Assembly (NCBI GenBank): GCA_963575645.1
Contig: OY754469.1
Coordinates: 45,094,753-45,158,752, forward strand
DNA length: 64,000 nt
Source of the DNA: Xanthostigma xanthostigma
Taxonomy: Eukaryota; Arthropoda; Insecta; Raphidioptera; Raphidiidae
Direction: 5' to 3'
The translations under genes and the position numbers were made by a program. Shown piece by piece: positions 33,649 through 47,000 of this stretch. Below the pieces are notes generated by a model. That model saw nothing but the letters and a program-made list of their open reading frames with translations. It searched no databases and had not been told where the DNA came from. The number at the start of each line of letters is the position of its first letter. Position 1 is the first letter of the stretch.

Positions 33649-34670
33649 TTAAAACCATGGCTTTTCTGGATGAATTGATTTATATTTCTTTCTTGCTTTT
33701 AAGCCGGTAACTAAGGTTGAAGTGCCTGGGAATGCTGATTTTCCTCCAAACATCGTGTCCGTAGCAGGATCGAACCTATGATAGTCTTGTCGTATGTAAA
33801 GATTCTCTGGTAGTTTTTGATCGACGAGCGTTTCCATTGGCGTTACTGCACACACCGGAGTTCTATAAAACTCGAGCGCGTCGTTAACTGTTTCTATAGT
33901 ATGCAGCAATGAATTCGGTATTGGATGTTGGAATTCGTTACAACAAGCAGTGAGAAACTGGAAACGATGAGCGTCATCGATATTTGTGTCAGGTCTGTCT
34001 GAACCAAGCATCGATGTTGCTAAAGATCGAATTTTTTCAAGTACATTGTCTGGAGGAGTGTAAGAATCTTGGGGACGCAAAAACCTAAAAAAAAAATCAA
34101 ATCTAATTACAGCACTATAATCTTTGAAGAAATAAGTTGCATAACTATTATAATTAATACTGTATTCTGCAATACATATTTTATTCTCCCACCCCGCGCA
34201 ATTTTAAAATAAAGTGCATGGCCCAATGGAAAAGTAGGTCGACGCGTAGCGCCAATCTGGCCATTTGCGAACATATACAGAACTATCATTGACATGATGG
34301 CCGTGACTTAAGTCAGTTTGATTTTAATGTTATTGTACACACCCTTTCATTGCTAAAGATTGAGCCGATGCATCAATACGTGGGCCAATTTTTTTGTCGC
34401 GATCCTTTTTCCAAGCTCTCGAAGTGTTTTTACAACGAACGGGCACCTGCAAATACGAAAATGTCAGTGAAGTGAGTGAAACAAAATCAGAGTGCAGTGG
34501 CCTAGAACGCAGTCGAGTTTACTTATAAACGGTGAATGGATTATATATTAGTATAGGATTAGTGAAACTACAAGTTGTTCAACGTGTGTAATAATGAAAT
34601 ACTGAATATTTACGTATTTGGTGGCCAGTTGGTGACTGATTTTAAGGCCATGCCTCATGAGCGCCGCCAT
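33649..34670 (-). CDS. MRPL50: Mitochondrial ribosomal protein L50 (mL50), 3 exons, 198 aa
   Basis: Exons 34670-34614, 34446-34343 and 34084-33649 join in frame to 597 nt. The first 19 residues (MAALMRHGLKISHQLATKY) are basic and amphipathic, as expected of a mitochondrial presequence. The core matches MRPL50: SYTPPDNVLEKI near residue 70, DDAHRFQFLTACC, HPIPNSLLHTI, and ALEFYRTPV. mL50 is a structural protein of the mitochondrial large ribosomal subunit. A C-terminal extension of about 40 residues rich in basic residues (GLKARKKYKS) goes beyond the human protein. AATAAA lies 48 bp after the stop (33601-33596). The gene is divergent from MED13. Confidence 0.95.
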
Positions 34671-35010
34671 ATTTTCGTTACTTTTGTCTAGTTTGTTGTG
34701 AAATCAGACGGTGCTTGTGTCGTTGCGTTCGTCGAACTCTAAGGTGTAAAACAGTTCGACCGAGTCGAACGTACGTCGCAGATAGCACACAAAGTCGCAA
34801 TCGTGAATTACAAGTTTCGAACTGAGCCGAATGGTGTCTCTGCTTTCGTTCGGGACTGGCTTGTTGTTTCTAATCCGCCATTTTACAGTCGCCATTGAAA
34901 GGTGAAAACCCAGTTAAATGTTCCCGATAAATGTGGCAAATTGTGGTGTTTTCAATAGACTGAGTGCCGTGTAAAGTGAGTGAAATGTGTGAGTTTGTGA
35001 TGGATCAACC
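34671..35010. promoter_or_regulatory. Divergent promoter region of MRPL50 and MED13
   Basis: 340 bp lie between the opposing start codons, GC-richer than the flanking introns and without a TATA box. On the MRPL50 side, AATATGGCGGC overlaps the ATG and resembles the YY1/Pho AANATGGCGGC element often found at ribosomal and mitochondrial gene starts. On the MED13 side there is a uORF at 34985. Confidence 0.6.
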
Positions 35011-35014
35011 ATGA
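34985..35014 (+). promoter_or_regulatory. uORF of 9 codons overlapping the MED13 start
   Basis: An ATG at 34985, with a second in-frame ATG at 35000, opens nine codons (MCEFVMDQP). Its TGA stop (35012-35014) overlaps the MED13 ATG (35011-35013) in the tetranucleotide ATGA. If it lies in the mRNA it would limit MED13 initiation or couple it to reinitiation. Confidence 0.55.
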
Positions 35015-35079
35015 CGCATCTGAACCATCAGACGAACGGCGCCAGCTTAGAAGATTGTCACACGAACTTCTTCGCCTTG
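35011..35079 (+). CDS. MED13: MED13 coding exon 1
   Basis: 23 codons ending CTTCGCCTTG|GTGAGT, phase 0. It carries the conserved [13 protein letters not shown] motif that starts metazoan MED13. Confidence 0.95.
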
Positions 35080-38000
35080 GTGAGTTCGGTTTACTTTTCT
35101 CCGTGTCTCTACATATTCGCTGTCGCTCTACCTTCCTCGCGTGCGAGCGCTGTCGAAACATTGCACTTACAAATAACTAGATTTCGAAATGTATGTCGCG
35201 TTGCCCATTGCATTTGTTCCGCTTCAATCGCCGAACGTCTGGCCCGCGACGAACTCCAAAACCGGCTCGTTTTGAACAGTCGTCGCGCTTGCAAACGACC
35301 TGTCCGGTTTCAATGTTCAGTTCAAGAAATCGCGGTTTCTGACGTCTACCGCCGGGGCCTCCGGGTGCTTCGATCCCGATGGCTCATGCTTTTCACACGC
35401 CGCGGTCAGGTGGTGTTTGACATTTAGCAATGCATGCGACCTGTCAGTGACTCCGACCTCTTTAGACGAAGACATTGGATTCGAGCGTTCGTCTGTCAGG
35501 TCTAGATCTACTGCAACCGTGTACACCGCGATACCTACAGATTCTTTCAGGAAGAATATTTTATTTTGCATCTCTCAGACTTGAATGTATTGAATTACAA
35601 AATCGATTATTGCTGTAAATGGTGATTTGTGACCAGTTCTTAACAGCCTTGTTTTGCGGTTCGCTAATTTATTCGTCAGCCTTTCGTTATGAGACGATAT
35701 CAACAATCGTTCTATTTATTTATCAAGTATCTATTGGCGTGCAATTTCCAAGATCGCATCTTTTCACCAAATTGCCACTGAATGCATAATTTATGATGTT
35801 CTTATCTAAAATTTTTCAATAAAATCGTAATGTAAATAGAAATCAAACTAGTGTTTTAATCATAAAGAAGAATTTATATTATTTTATGTCTTTTTCTATT
35901 GCTAGTTGATAATGTTTTGTTTTGATTTATACATAATAATTAATAATATAAAGTAACAAACACGACGGTATTATTATGATAATATTATCAGTGGTTCGAT
36001 TGTACCTAGTCGATTTTTTTTGCGCGTGTATTTGTGTGTGGTGTCCACTATCTTCCTTTTTACACAATATGTTTTGTTATTTGATCGCGTTATCTATTCT
36101 ACAAATCAGTTGAAATTGTAGATAAATCGGACGTTGCAATAAAATGTACATGTTAAGTTGCAAATTGAATGACCTTAGCTTCGGTCAGATAGACGATGTC
36201 ATGATTGCACGGGTATATTAAAATCGATCAAGGTAACAATTGATCGGTTATCAAACAATCAATAACCGCCATGTGGGCTACTGTTATGTTATGACAGAAC
36301 CCCCTCCTCTTCTACGTGACCGTTTGTACATCGTTCCAGATGTGGAGAAAGTAACTAATTTCAGAATGATAGTCAATATTATTAGTTTCTTAATAGTTAT
36401 TGAGTCGTGTTCAATTTTGAATTTTAAATGTAATATTAGTTTTTATGGGTTGCAATTGTTATGTATTACAATATTTACATAACATTACTGGACATTTAAA
36501 TATTCGAACATGAATATTTATCGGTGTGACTGACACACTGAAAATGACCGGACATTATTGAGTATTCAATTATCCCAAAATTTGACGGCATTGCCCAAAC
36601 ATAACCTATAAAGTTTTGTAATAATTATAGGGAAATAGAAGCAATCATATATATATTAATACGCTAAGGTTAAAGATGTTTGCCTCCCTTTTTAGAAAAA
36701 AACTCACAATTTCTCCGCATAAATTATTATTTTACAGATAATTGCTTGCTCTACTGACATCGACAACTAAACAATTTATTATTGCTTTTATTTTTGTAAA
36801 TTAATTAAAATACAGCAACGCTGAACAACGTCGCCATCTGACGGCGTTAATTTTGAAACAACGTCAATACTTCGATCTGTCATCTGACCTTCATATTGTA
36901 ATACAACAGACACAATACTTAATACTGCCATCTAACGGCTTTAATTTTGAAACAGCGAGCAACGCTGAACAACGTCACAGCAATGCTGCATGATGCCATC
37001 TGACGGTTTAGCTCAACGCTTTTGCTACTTGCGCCTCTATATGACAATTTTAGTAAAATATTTCTTCAATCTGTCATCTGAGCTTCATATTGTAATACAA
37101 CAAAAAGAAGAACGTTATAAGCAGTGTGCAAAATTGGAAACGAATTGAATACCTGCAATCATATTTAAAAAATTATTTTGTTAAGTGATAATTATTATAC
37201 TTATTTAGTGCGAATAATTCGCACAGGTCACACTATAGTGATATAATATTTATACAAAATGCAGAGAAAAATAACATTAATTTTGAGGTTTTTGTTGAAA
37301 AAAATCTATTTTAGATACACGGCTCGTTTTGTAAATATTCAATGTGTTGCACGAGAAATGTTTTTTTCATGATGTAATTCAGAACAGGTGTTTTATAATA
37401 ATTATCCTTGCACTTGTGTTTTGTAATGAATGTATGCATTTAATTCGGAGCTGTTTGGTCATGACTTATCGTAAGTTAATCAACGGTGTAGATTTTAACC
37501 TATTTATGATTGCGGTATAAGAGATTCCTCTCATTATAATTGTAAAAAAGAGATTTCAAAACCTGCGCTTCTTTATTATTAGTTGATACAAGAATTTAGG
37601 TACCTTTTTCTATTTTTAGAAATAATTTGACATGCTTCTAGTAAAACGTCCAAGGTAATAATTTGAGATTGTAATACATTCAATCTGGTGTTTTTTTTTT
37701 ATTCAAATCTGACATTTTCCCCTTCATTGACTTGTTAAATGACATTAAAATTTATAAGTATCGATAAGAGAATGTTTTTATATACAGCAATACATAATTA
37801 AAAAAATACAGTTTTATGCTAAAAGTAAAGCTATATACATTTTTCAGAATGAACGTAGAAAAACGTTTTTTACAGAATATTACAGCATTCAAAATTTTAA
37901 ATATAAAGTTGGCGCGAAAAGAAAAGCCGCCATGTTTACCTACTGTTGCGTCATTCTTGTAGTATAAAAAAATTAAACAAGTGCATATGTAAGGCTCGGT

Positions 38001-41000
38001 ATCGTTTACAACTTTATACGAAGATCATTTAAAGTTTGTTCCTAGCAGCCAGCAAACGGTAATGAAACCGTCACCCGCATGCGCAGTAGCTAAAACGTGT
38101 TCCAAAATCGACACACACACAGCTTCGTTTTAGCTACTGCGCATGCGGATGACGGTTTCATTGCCGTTTGCTGGCTGCTTGGAACAAACTTTAAGTGTTT
38201 ATTCACGTACGTGTGTGTATTTACTACAAGTCTGACGTCATGTTTGAAACCATCCTGGCGGGCAGCGTTTTTTGACATGTGAAAAATTGCAATTTGAAGT
38301 AATAAATCAACCCCTTGTGTTTGTGAATATACTAACCGATAATTTCTGACTTCTTATTCGATAAATAATCGCATTACATAATTTAATCTTTTATTTTTTT
38401 TTATGGTGTCAAATACCCTATTGTGATAGCTGTTTTATTTTGTTATTAAAAGTATCAAGCGTTGTAGAAGACTACTTCTGAGATTAAACCCCGTCTGCAA
38501 TCGTTGATTTGTTTGTTTATTTATTGTTATTTTATGTACTATGTTTCAAAGATAGCATTACTATATATTAATTGTCCTTGGGATTCCATTATGCCTTTGA
38601 AACGCCTGTATAATATTTATTGAAGGACAAATTTGATGCAGTTTTGAAATGCGACATTAAAAAAAATTGGATCGCCTTCAAGAAAGTCACTAAAATGCCA
38701 AAAAATGATCGACCCCAATTTAGTTACTCTATTTTTTTATGTGTCCAGATAAGAATAGATATATTGTAGATTGTAAACGCTCGACATCTGAGGTTATTAG
38801 AGTCAATGTGTTTATTAGGGAATCTGCCAACCGGCATACATAAACCGACTGGTAAGAGCTCGGGTTCACAGGAGCGCTAATTCCCAAACAAAGTAACGGA
38901 AACTGCATTCCAATGTTTCTCCTGAGGAGATGATCAGAGTATGGCTAAGGATCTCGTTGTTTATACATGACATTCCAGGACTATAACCCGAGAAAGGATG
39001 AAAGTTAAACCTATTGAATTTTAAATTAATTATTGAAAACATAGATTAGTACTGTGTCCAGATAATCCTGGTAGTTGTTAGCCTTTAAAAAGTAGGATAG
39101 GCTGTTATGGCGGTTTTCACAAAAATTAATTAATTTTGACTCGAAGATTGTAGTTTGCCTCCAGTTTTGTAGAATCAAAATTAAAAATAAAAAAAAAGAC
39201 ATAAATTGGTACTAGGCCCAGAGGATCCTGGCAGTTGCAAGCCTTAAAAAAATTAGATCGCGATGTGATGGCGACTAACCAATTCGGGGATTAATTCTCA
39301 CTTGACTTCGTTTTATCCAAGCCAAAACGAACGAGAGTGCTTCGTATTTTGTAAAAACAGTCATTGCAGACTTCAAGAACGCAAGGATTATGACGCGTGC
39401 AGTCCATGACTATATTTTATGTTGAACATCGATCCAAGCAACCAATGAACGCGGTTCCGACGTTAGAATGAATTACATTAGAAAGTAGCATTTTTTGCGT
39501 TGTTTTGTATGTGACCTAATATTTATCTACAGGGTGTACAAACGTGTCTGACACGGAAATAACACAAGAATTTTTTCTTCCATGGTCTGTATGAAAATGG
39601 AAGTATGACGAGACGATCGAAAAATTGCGTCCAAAATATGGTCGGGCCCTTATTGCCCTACGTATCATGGTGGCTGTGTATTCTTATTGCAAAATGTTTG
39701 TCTCGATGGTGACTTCAGATCTACTGGTTTCAATGCCATAGTCGGATATATATGTGCTTGTAAATTACTAGCTACTACCCGCGGCTCCGCACGCGATTGA
39801 GATGAAGCAGCGACAACGGCTCCACCGTATTGTAGTACCACTTTAAAAAGCAATGTTTATACACTTTAACATTTTTGCTAGCAGTATATGACGTGTGAAT
39901 TTTGAAGTCATCCCCAATTTTACCCTCTTGAGGGATGATTTTGCAAAAACGCCGAAACACATAATTCTTTATTTCTTACCAAAAGCCTAAATATGAATTT
40001 TCACATCCCTAACTTGAGAAATGATCTGTTCTCCATACAAAGTTTCATCCTCTATTTCACCTCTACAGAGGTGTTTTTTTTTAGACAAATAGTCGCCTAT
40101 GTCCTTCCTCAGGATGCAATGTATCTCCTTGCCAAATTTTATCAAAATCTGTTCAGCGGTTTACGCGTGAAAGCGTAACAAACAAACAAACTCACAATAG
40201 CATATAATATTTTTTACACGCTTTATATTAACTTCACTTGTAAGTTTGTATGTATGTTTGTTTGTAACCTTCTGTTGGACTACAACAAGTGGTTTATTAC
40301 TGTAGTATAATATGCCAGCACTGTAACTACAGTGGTTAGCCGTGCGGTCTAAGGCACGGGTCTTCGCTGACGTCAACTCTCGGAATCACGGGTCGTGGGT
40401 TCTAATCCCGTCCACGCCGAAAAAAAAATTGTTTTTGTTTTTCGGCCAATTTTTGACAATAAATCGAACTAAAAAGTGGAAAATAAATATAGTTTAAAAA
40501 AACTAAAAAAACACGCTTTATATCGAACTAAAAAGTAAAAAATAGTTTTTTTAAAATAAGTTTAAAACAAAAATGAATAAAAAATACTAGTATTATTGTG
40601 GGGGCGCTTTGTTCCACATTTTCGTACATAGAGCGCCCCACGCTTTTTTCACAATAATACTAGTATTTTTTATTCATTATTGTTTTAAGCTTATTTAAAA
40701 AAAATATTTTTACTTTTTAGTTTGATATAAAGCGTGTTTTTTAGTTTGTTTTTTTTTAATTTCAGTATGGGAAAGCAGTAATGGTCAGGTATTGTCAGGG
40801 GCTTTTTTCCTCATAAATAGCGAACATCCTGATTTTTTTTAATTCTTGCCTGAATCACAAATTTTGTCTCTCTGTCTGTTTGTACTCGAGAACGATCGAA
40901 CCTGCCGACAGTAATTTTTTCGTTCGACTACGCTGGAGCAATCCGCGCGTAAAAACTGGTTATACTCTCTGCGCGAACCGATAACTCTTGTACACCCTGT

Positions 41001-44000
41001 ATATTGACGTGAATTGAGCGGTCGAAAGGTATGTGTGTTGCGCGCGTGTCAAAGATGGTCGGTTCGAGGGAACGTATCGGGGAAACGACATCCCACTTCG
41101 TATACCGGTTAAGAACCGCTGCCCGTGCCAACAATGTGAACGTCATTTCACGTGCTCTTCGGTGCGTGCGCTCGAAATGCACCGCAACACTGTTGATCGC
41201 GCCTGCCATTGTAACGCCTTGTTTACGCCCCGTGTTGATGTTTGTATACTACTATACTACAACACTTCCGATACAGGCATTCCGTTCACGGTGGACTTTC
41301 GCTAAGTCGGTGCGGCCAGGGGCGGATCTCTACGTAGGGACTAGTAGGGCTTAAAACGAGTCCAGAAGATTATGTCAATTAGAGGTGGTACAAACTGTTA
41401 TTTTTTAATAACAGTTCCGTTCCGTTCCTGTTCCGCTTACGGAACAGTTCCAAAAACCTGTTACTTTTTAACAGTTGGAACCTTGACATTCTCGTAATAG
41501 CTTGTAACATGTAACGTATAAAAATTTCAAATTATGAAATGTGTATTATTTGTATTTTTTCGTGAATTAATTCTATTATTCAAGTTTAATAATTTAAGGT
41601 ACCTACCTAATTATTAAAAAAAAAAAAAAAAACAAATAAATTTGTCGACAGTATATTAAAAATATACTTTTACAGAATGTAAGTAACAGTTGTTCTGCAG
41701 AATGCATATACTATGCGTATGTAATATAAAATGAATAAGCCGTCCAGTTTTGTCTGGAACTTTGCGACGCATGTTAATGTGATGGTGTGATACTAAAATC
41801 GACTTTACGTACAATGTACGCTAGGCGTAGGTGACGAGGATAACTGTTGCAGTTTGCAAAGTAGGTACAATAATTGACAATGGGAACGGAGAATGTTTAT
41901 TTTATGCAGAAGAACGCCCGTTATGTTATTCGGAACAGTCGAAGCATTGGAACAGCCCGGAACAGGTATTTTATTATACTGACAACTGTTCCAATCTTTT
42001 CCTCGTTAGAAACTGTTCCAAAATAACTGTTCCTAGTATTTTGTATCATCTCTAATGTCAATCATCCACGGACTGCACAAGCTAGTGCAAGGAACGAGGA
42101 TACTAGACCGAGTGATAGAGATTCGGAGATAGCACAAGCCCAAGTGGCTGCGGTGTTTCTGGTGACAAGCCGACTCCTGCTAGTTAAAAAAAAATAAGGC
42201 TTAAGACCTGGGCTCCCAACTCTCGAATGCCCGCAAAAATTGAATTCTTATATATTTTTATTACCTACCTTTTTATTTATCAATAAACACTTATCGTGTA
42301 ATGATTGTCATTGATGAATTTTGACTGTTTTTTGGGGGAAATTTTCATACTATTTTGGTCTAATTTTTTGAGTAAATTTTGACGTTTTTTTAATGTAAAT
42401 TTCGGCATATTTTTGGATGAATTTATTGTTTGGTCAGGTCACCAAATTTCAACTCTGGTTTTGATGTTACGCTGATGACTTCAGCTGTTTAATGTTTGTA
42501 ATCTATACATTCTATCTATTTGGCGTTGATGTTATTAAAAATGAATGTTAAACCTAAATTTAAAGTTTCTTAATTTAACAAAAAAATGGGACCTCGTTGT
42601 ATTTCAATCAGCCGCATAGACCCCGAAAAACCTAAATCCGCCCCCTCTTTCGCCCTTAATGTGTCTTTTTACCGTACCAATCAGTCGCTTTCCGCCCTGT
42701 CTAGAAAATTATTTGATACCTTCCGAGTTTATAGGAGTTAGGAGTGCACAGCATTGTAGGATACTATTTTACCAAATCTGGACCTATTAGCGCAAAAAGC
42801 GGGACAAATTAGAAAAACAATTAAATATACCAATGCTTCCTTAAATTTTATTTATATTAAGACATTATTTAGATACGAAAATATTAATAATAAGTATTTA
42901 TTTTTCGCGGCACATAATCTAAATTTATCTCTCTATAAATGTTTTTGTACCATCGCGAAACATTAACTTTACCTAAAAAATTATCACATCTAGGCTCTAG
43001 TATGTCATTTTCTCGAGCAGTCTTCGTTCTCGTTTTACAAGGTTCACAAAAAACAAGTTGCAGGTCTCGTTAAACCATACCAAATCACTTAAATGTCGTG
43101 AACCCTATACCGTGCTCGCAATAAAGGTATAAATACTATCTACCAAACGATGCACAATTATTTATATGTTATCGAATTATTGTGCGATAGATAACCTTAA
43201 CTGGAAGGTTTTGATAAAGCAGTTTGTTTTTATTTTAATGTGTAAACAAATCACACAACATAGCGGTGTCGCGCCTGTACAGATAGTGAGACCCCCTCCC
43301 CTTCCTAAAATTAGATATACCCTATCCTATTGAATAATTATATTTAATTGAAAAGTTTATGTATTTTGCTTCATACAACTAAATACCTAAGCGTTGTCTT
43401 CTATCCAGGCACCAGTTTCCCTCTGGGCACGTACCCCCGCGATCGACAAGGGCCCCGTAGTTCCTGCCAGATCGCCAAACGATAGGCGATATTTATTACC
43501 GAAAAACATTTATTTCGATAAAACGACAATGATACTTTATTCAGATTGAATGCAAGTACATCAACCAATTCTATAATCGGAGAAATCAGGGAATTACATC
43601 GAAGAAAGAGACGCAGATATATTTTCGATAAGCTTTGTTGCGTTCACTCACCGCACATTGAGTAGATAGGCAATGATTCATATAGTTATATAGATTTTGA
43701 AGAGGTGATCAACGATTTTGCCCATCTCAAATCTAGAATCAACACAGATTTTTAAGCATTAACCCGTGAATGCTAAGAGTTGCTATTGTGGATTATATTA
43801 TCTATTCATTGCGACTAAAGAAATAAAAATGAATCTAGAACCTTGCTTATCTACTTTCTTTGTCTATTCTAACAAAATAGTGCTCTGTCAAGGTCATAGG
43901 GGCCCCATTGTCCTAATGTGCCCAGGGCCTCCAATAGGTTAAAGACGGCCCTGCTTCTAGCTACTAATTTTTTTCTGTGAAATAAGAGGAGAAAAATTAT

Positions 44001-47000
44001 ACTAGGTACATTTAATAATAATAATAATTTTTATTACTCTATAGTCTATGACATGCGTATAACAGGAGAATTATTTGTCCAATGTTACATTTTATTTTAA
44101 CAATAAATAGAATAAATAATTAAAAATTCGATATCTTAAAATTTTGAAACGAGAGAATATTTAAGAGAGTCAACTTTTCAATTATTACAAACACATGTAC
44201 TCCTCTGTACTATAAAATGCGTTTGTTTTTAAATACTTACCTATTTAATAGTTGTTTAAACTTTTTCGGATTTTTTGTTTTCTTTATGATTTTCGGTAAC
44301 TTGTACAATTTTATGCAGTTACCATACACACTATTTCCAAACAAAATGAGTCTATGTTTATGTACTCTTAAATTAGAAGGCGTACTATGAGGGATTTGTT
44401 TTCATAGGAATTTTAATACAACTATACTTTTGACAACACTGACTGAGGTGGTGGTGGTGGGTATACGTTCGTCGATACTCGATACACCTGCGGCCGTTAC
44501 ACATTATTTTAAGAACGTTTGCAGCGATTTCGCCAAGGCCGCGTCGTATAAAATGCGTATACAAACAGCGACAGCAGCTGCTTGCAATTGCTGTACATAT
44601 ATAATGCGAACACTGCTGATGATGATGATGATTGAACACTTAAGCCAAGTTTCAATGTTCGCTCTGTGTCGATGATGACGTCATTGCTAGCTGGTGCAAG
44701 GCAACGCGCGCTGGTGACGTCAATATAGAGGCCGGCCGGCCCCGACCGGCAGTGTCAAGGACGGTGCACAAACATGGGCACCGGCTTTTATTGGCCTCGG
44801 CTTTACGACCGTTCGACTTTCATTGTCCTCTTTTACAACGGTTACGTTTGTCGTGTCGAGGACATTAAAAAAGAATAATCGCTTTCGACTGCCGCGCGCC
44901 GGTTAAAGGCGTCGAAGATTGAAAATTGCATTCGAATCGTAGATTTCAGTGGCACCATTGACTTAGAGAATAGACCAGGACTTCATACCTCGATCGAAAG
45001 TATACATTCTTTCAGCATCGATAGTAAGATAGAAAGTCATTTACGCATTTACGCATTGGTGGGATTACACGCACTGATACGGAGAGTACGTACACTTTCG
45101 GGCGGCAGTAAAGAAAAAATCACTTATCAACTGTTGTTTAGATGTCTTTTCCATAGCAACCCTATTACATTTTAGCTAATAGTCGCGAATAGCTGTCATT
45201 CGTGTTTTTACGTATAACCTCAAAACTGTGTTTGGAATTCATCTGGTTTTTTATGTAATTAATAATTAATTGATTAATCGGGCATCATTTTAGATTTTAG
45301 ATTCCTGAGGTTGTGGACAAAAATATCCATGAAACGTCGAACGTTTTAAAAATAGAAATAAGTACCTATATATTTCATGTTTTTTTTTTTTTGCTAATTC
45401 CTGTTAACCTTTACTTACTATTTACGATATAGCCGTCATTTTATCAAATAGTTACAGTGTAACCTCTTTATAACGTCCTTCGTTATAACGAAAAACTCCC
45501 TATAACGTAGACATTTTTACAATTTGGTTGGTTTACCTTAAAACCCATACATTAATACCCTCTTTATAGCGCAACAGCCATTCTCTATTCCATATTTAGG
45601 CGTCAGCAAATATGTACAGACATAAAGAGGACGATTCTGAACCATCACTAACTATTCAACAAGCACTTGATGCCGCCAAATTTATCGAAAAATTCCTATT
45701 TTTTAATGAAAATGATTCCACCACATCCCAAGCTACGCATAAGATACTTAATAAAATACAAAACAAATATTGGCATAGCAAAAAACGTCAGACAAAGTTA
45801 ACAGACTATATGTGTTTGTAATAAATTAATTAGGTGAAATTTGGTTATTTTTCTTTCTTCCCTCCATATAACGAAAACTCTTTATAACGAAAAAAAATGC
45901 TCGGTCCCTTGAGATTCGTTATAAAGAGGTTACACTGTATTTAATAATTTATACCTTCCAAAATTCTAAATCATTCAAAGCCAATTCATTTACCTGTTAA
46001 CCGAGCGGGACGTATAAATACGTCAAACATAAACAATAGAGTGTACGGCTAGGACATATGAATACGTCCTTGAAATCTATGTTGCGCCCTGGAATGGGTG
46101 ATCCTGAGCTGAAACCACGTTCGAGAATTCGAAAATGGAAGGATACAAATGAAGATTTTTTATCGCTCCTAATTTTACAAGGAATAATTGGAAAACCGGC
46201 TTTGGAACTTTATTTTTCAAGAATAAGAATAATTGAGATTTTAAGCATAAATTAAAAAAAAAATAATAATATGAAATTACGTTCTCCGGACGTGACGTAC
46301 TGACACGTCCTAGTGAAAGAGCTCGCGCCCGTAATTAAAAAGGGAATTCCCCGGTTAACAGGTTAATAAAAACAGTAGCGGTCTTGAAAGAGAACGGAAA
46401 TCGACAGTCGCCTCATTTCATCTCGCTCGCGGTGCAGTGGCATTTTTCAGCGCGTTGCAATCGCTGCGATAGGAATGCGCGCCTAGTCCACTCTCCAAGT
46501 CAGTGGATTTGCCAGTAGCCATGTTCCGTTCAGCATTGTACACCTAGTGCGCATAAGTGGATGCCGCGCCGGACAGTATCGATGTACGATAGTTCGTTAA
46601 TAACACCTGCAGGGCCTCATACTTTTCACGGCTGAAAACGAAACAGAATTCTCATAAGCCGAGGGTAATTATGATCAACACACAGAAAAATTGACTGTCT
46701 CAAACTAGTTCCCAAACTTATTTGGCCTATCGCCCCCTTTCCAGGAAAAATTTTACTCAGCGCCTTCTGGAAATTATTTTTTCTTTAATTTTAATAGCAA
46801 CTAAACAGAAAGATATATGTAATATTTCTACCTTTTTCGTAAAATATAGTAAAGAAATCTAATAGTTTCTGCCTTTACTTGATGAAAATCCATCATAAAA
46901 TAAAATAAATAAAACAATTAAGTTAAAAAGATTTTCACTTTATTATAAAAATATGACATATGTTTCGCTGTCACATCAGCTTCATCAGATATACAGTATT

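Larger units (their letters stand above)
39528..41001. mobile_element. Composite element bounded by TACAGGGTGTACAA inverted ends
   Basis: TACAGGGTGTACAA (39528-39541) and TTGTACACCCTGTA (40988-41001) are perfect inverted repeats at TA sites. Inside are an RTE-like LINE tail (39770-40215), a tRNA-like SINE (40325-40432) and a foldback (40498-40755), all likely later insertions. The pairing of the ends is inferred from sequence identity. Confidence 0.5.

Noticed and set aside
40325..40432. Genuine tRNA-Leu gene
   Set aside because: The acceptor stem does not pair with the 5' side and the anticodon arm is irregular. An A-rich tail follows, so it is called a SINE head.
41033..41305. Possible zinc finger (CQQCERHF...H) in a 90-aa ORF
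   Set aside because: Spacing does not fit C2H2 (no proper Leu and second His), two other frames are equally open, and the tract is GC-rich.
43870..43960. Another hAT element ending TTAAAGACGGCCCTG
   Set aside because: Only one plausible end is visible; no matching left end or duplication was found, so no element is called.
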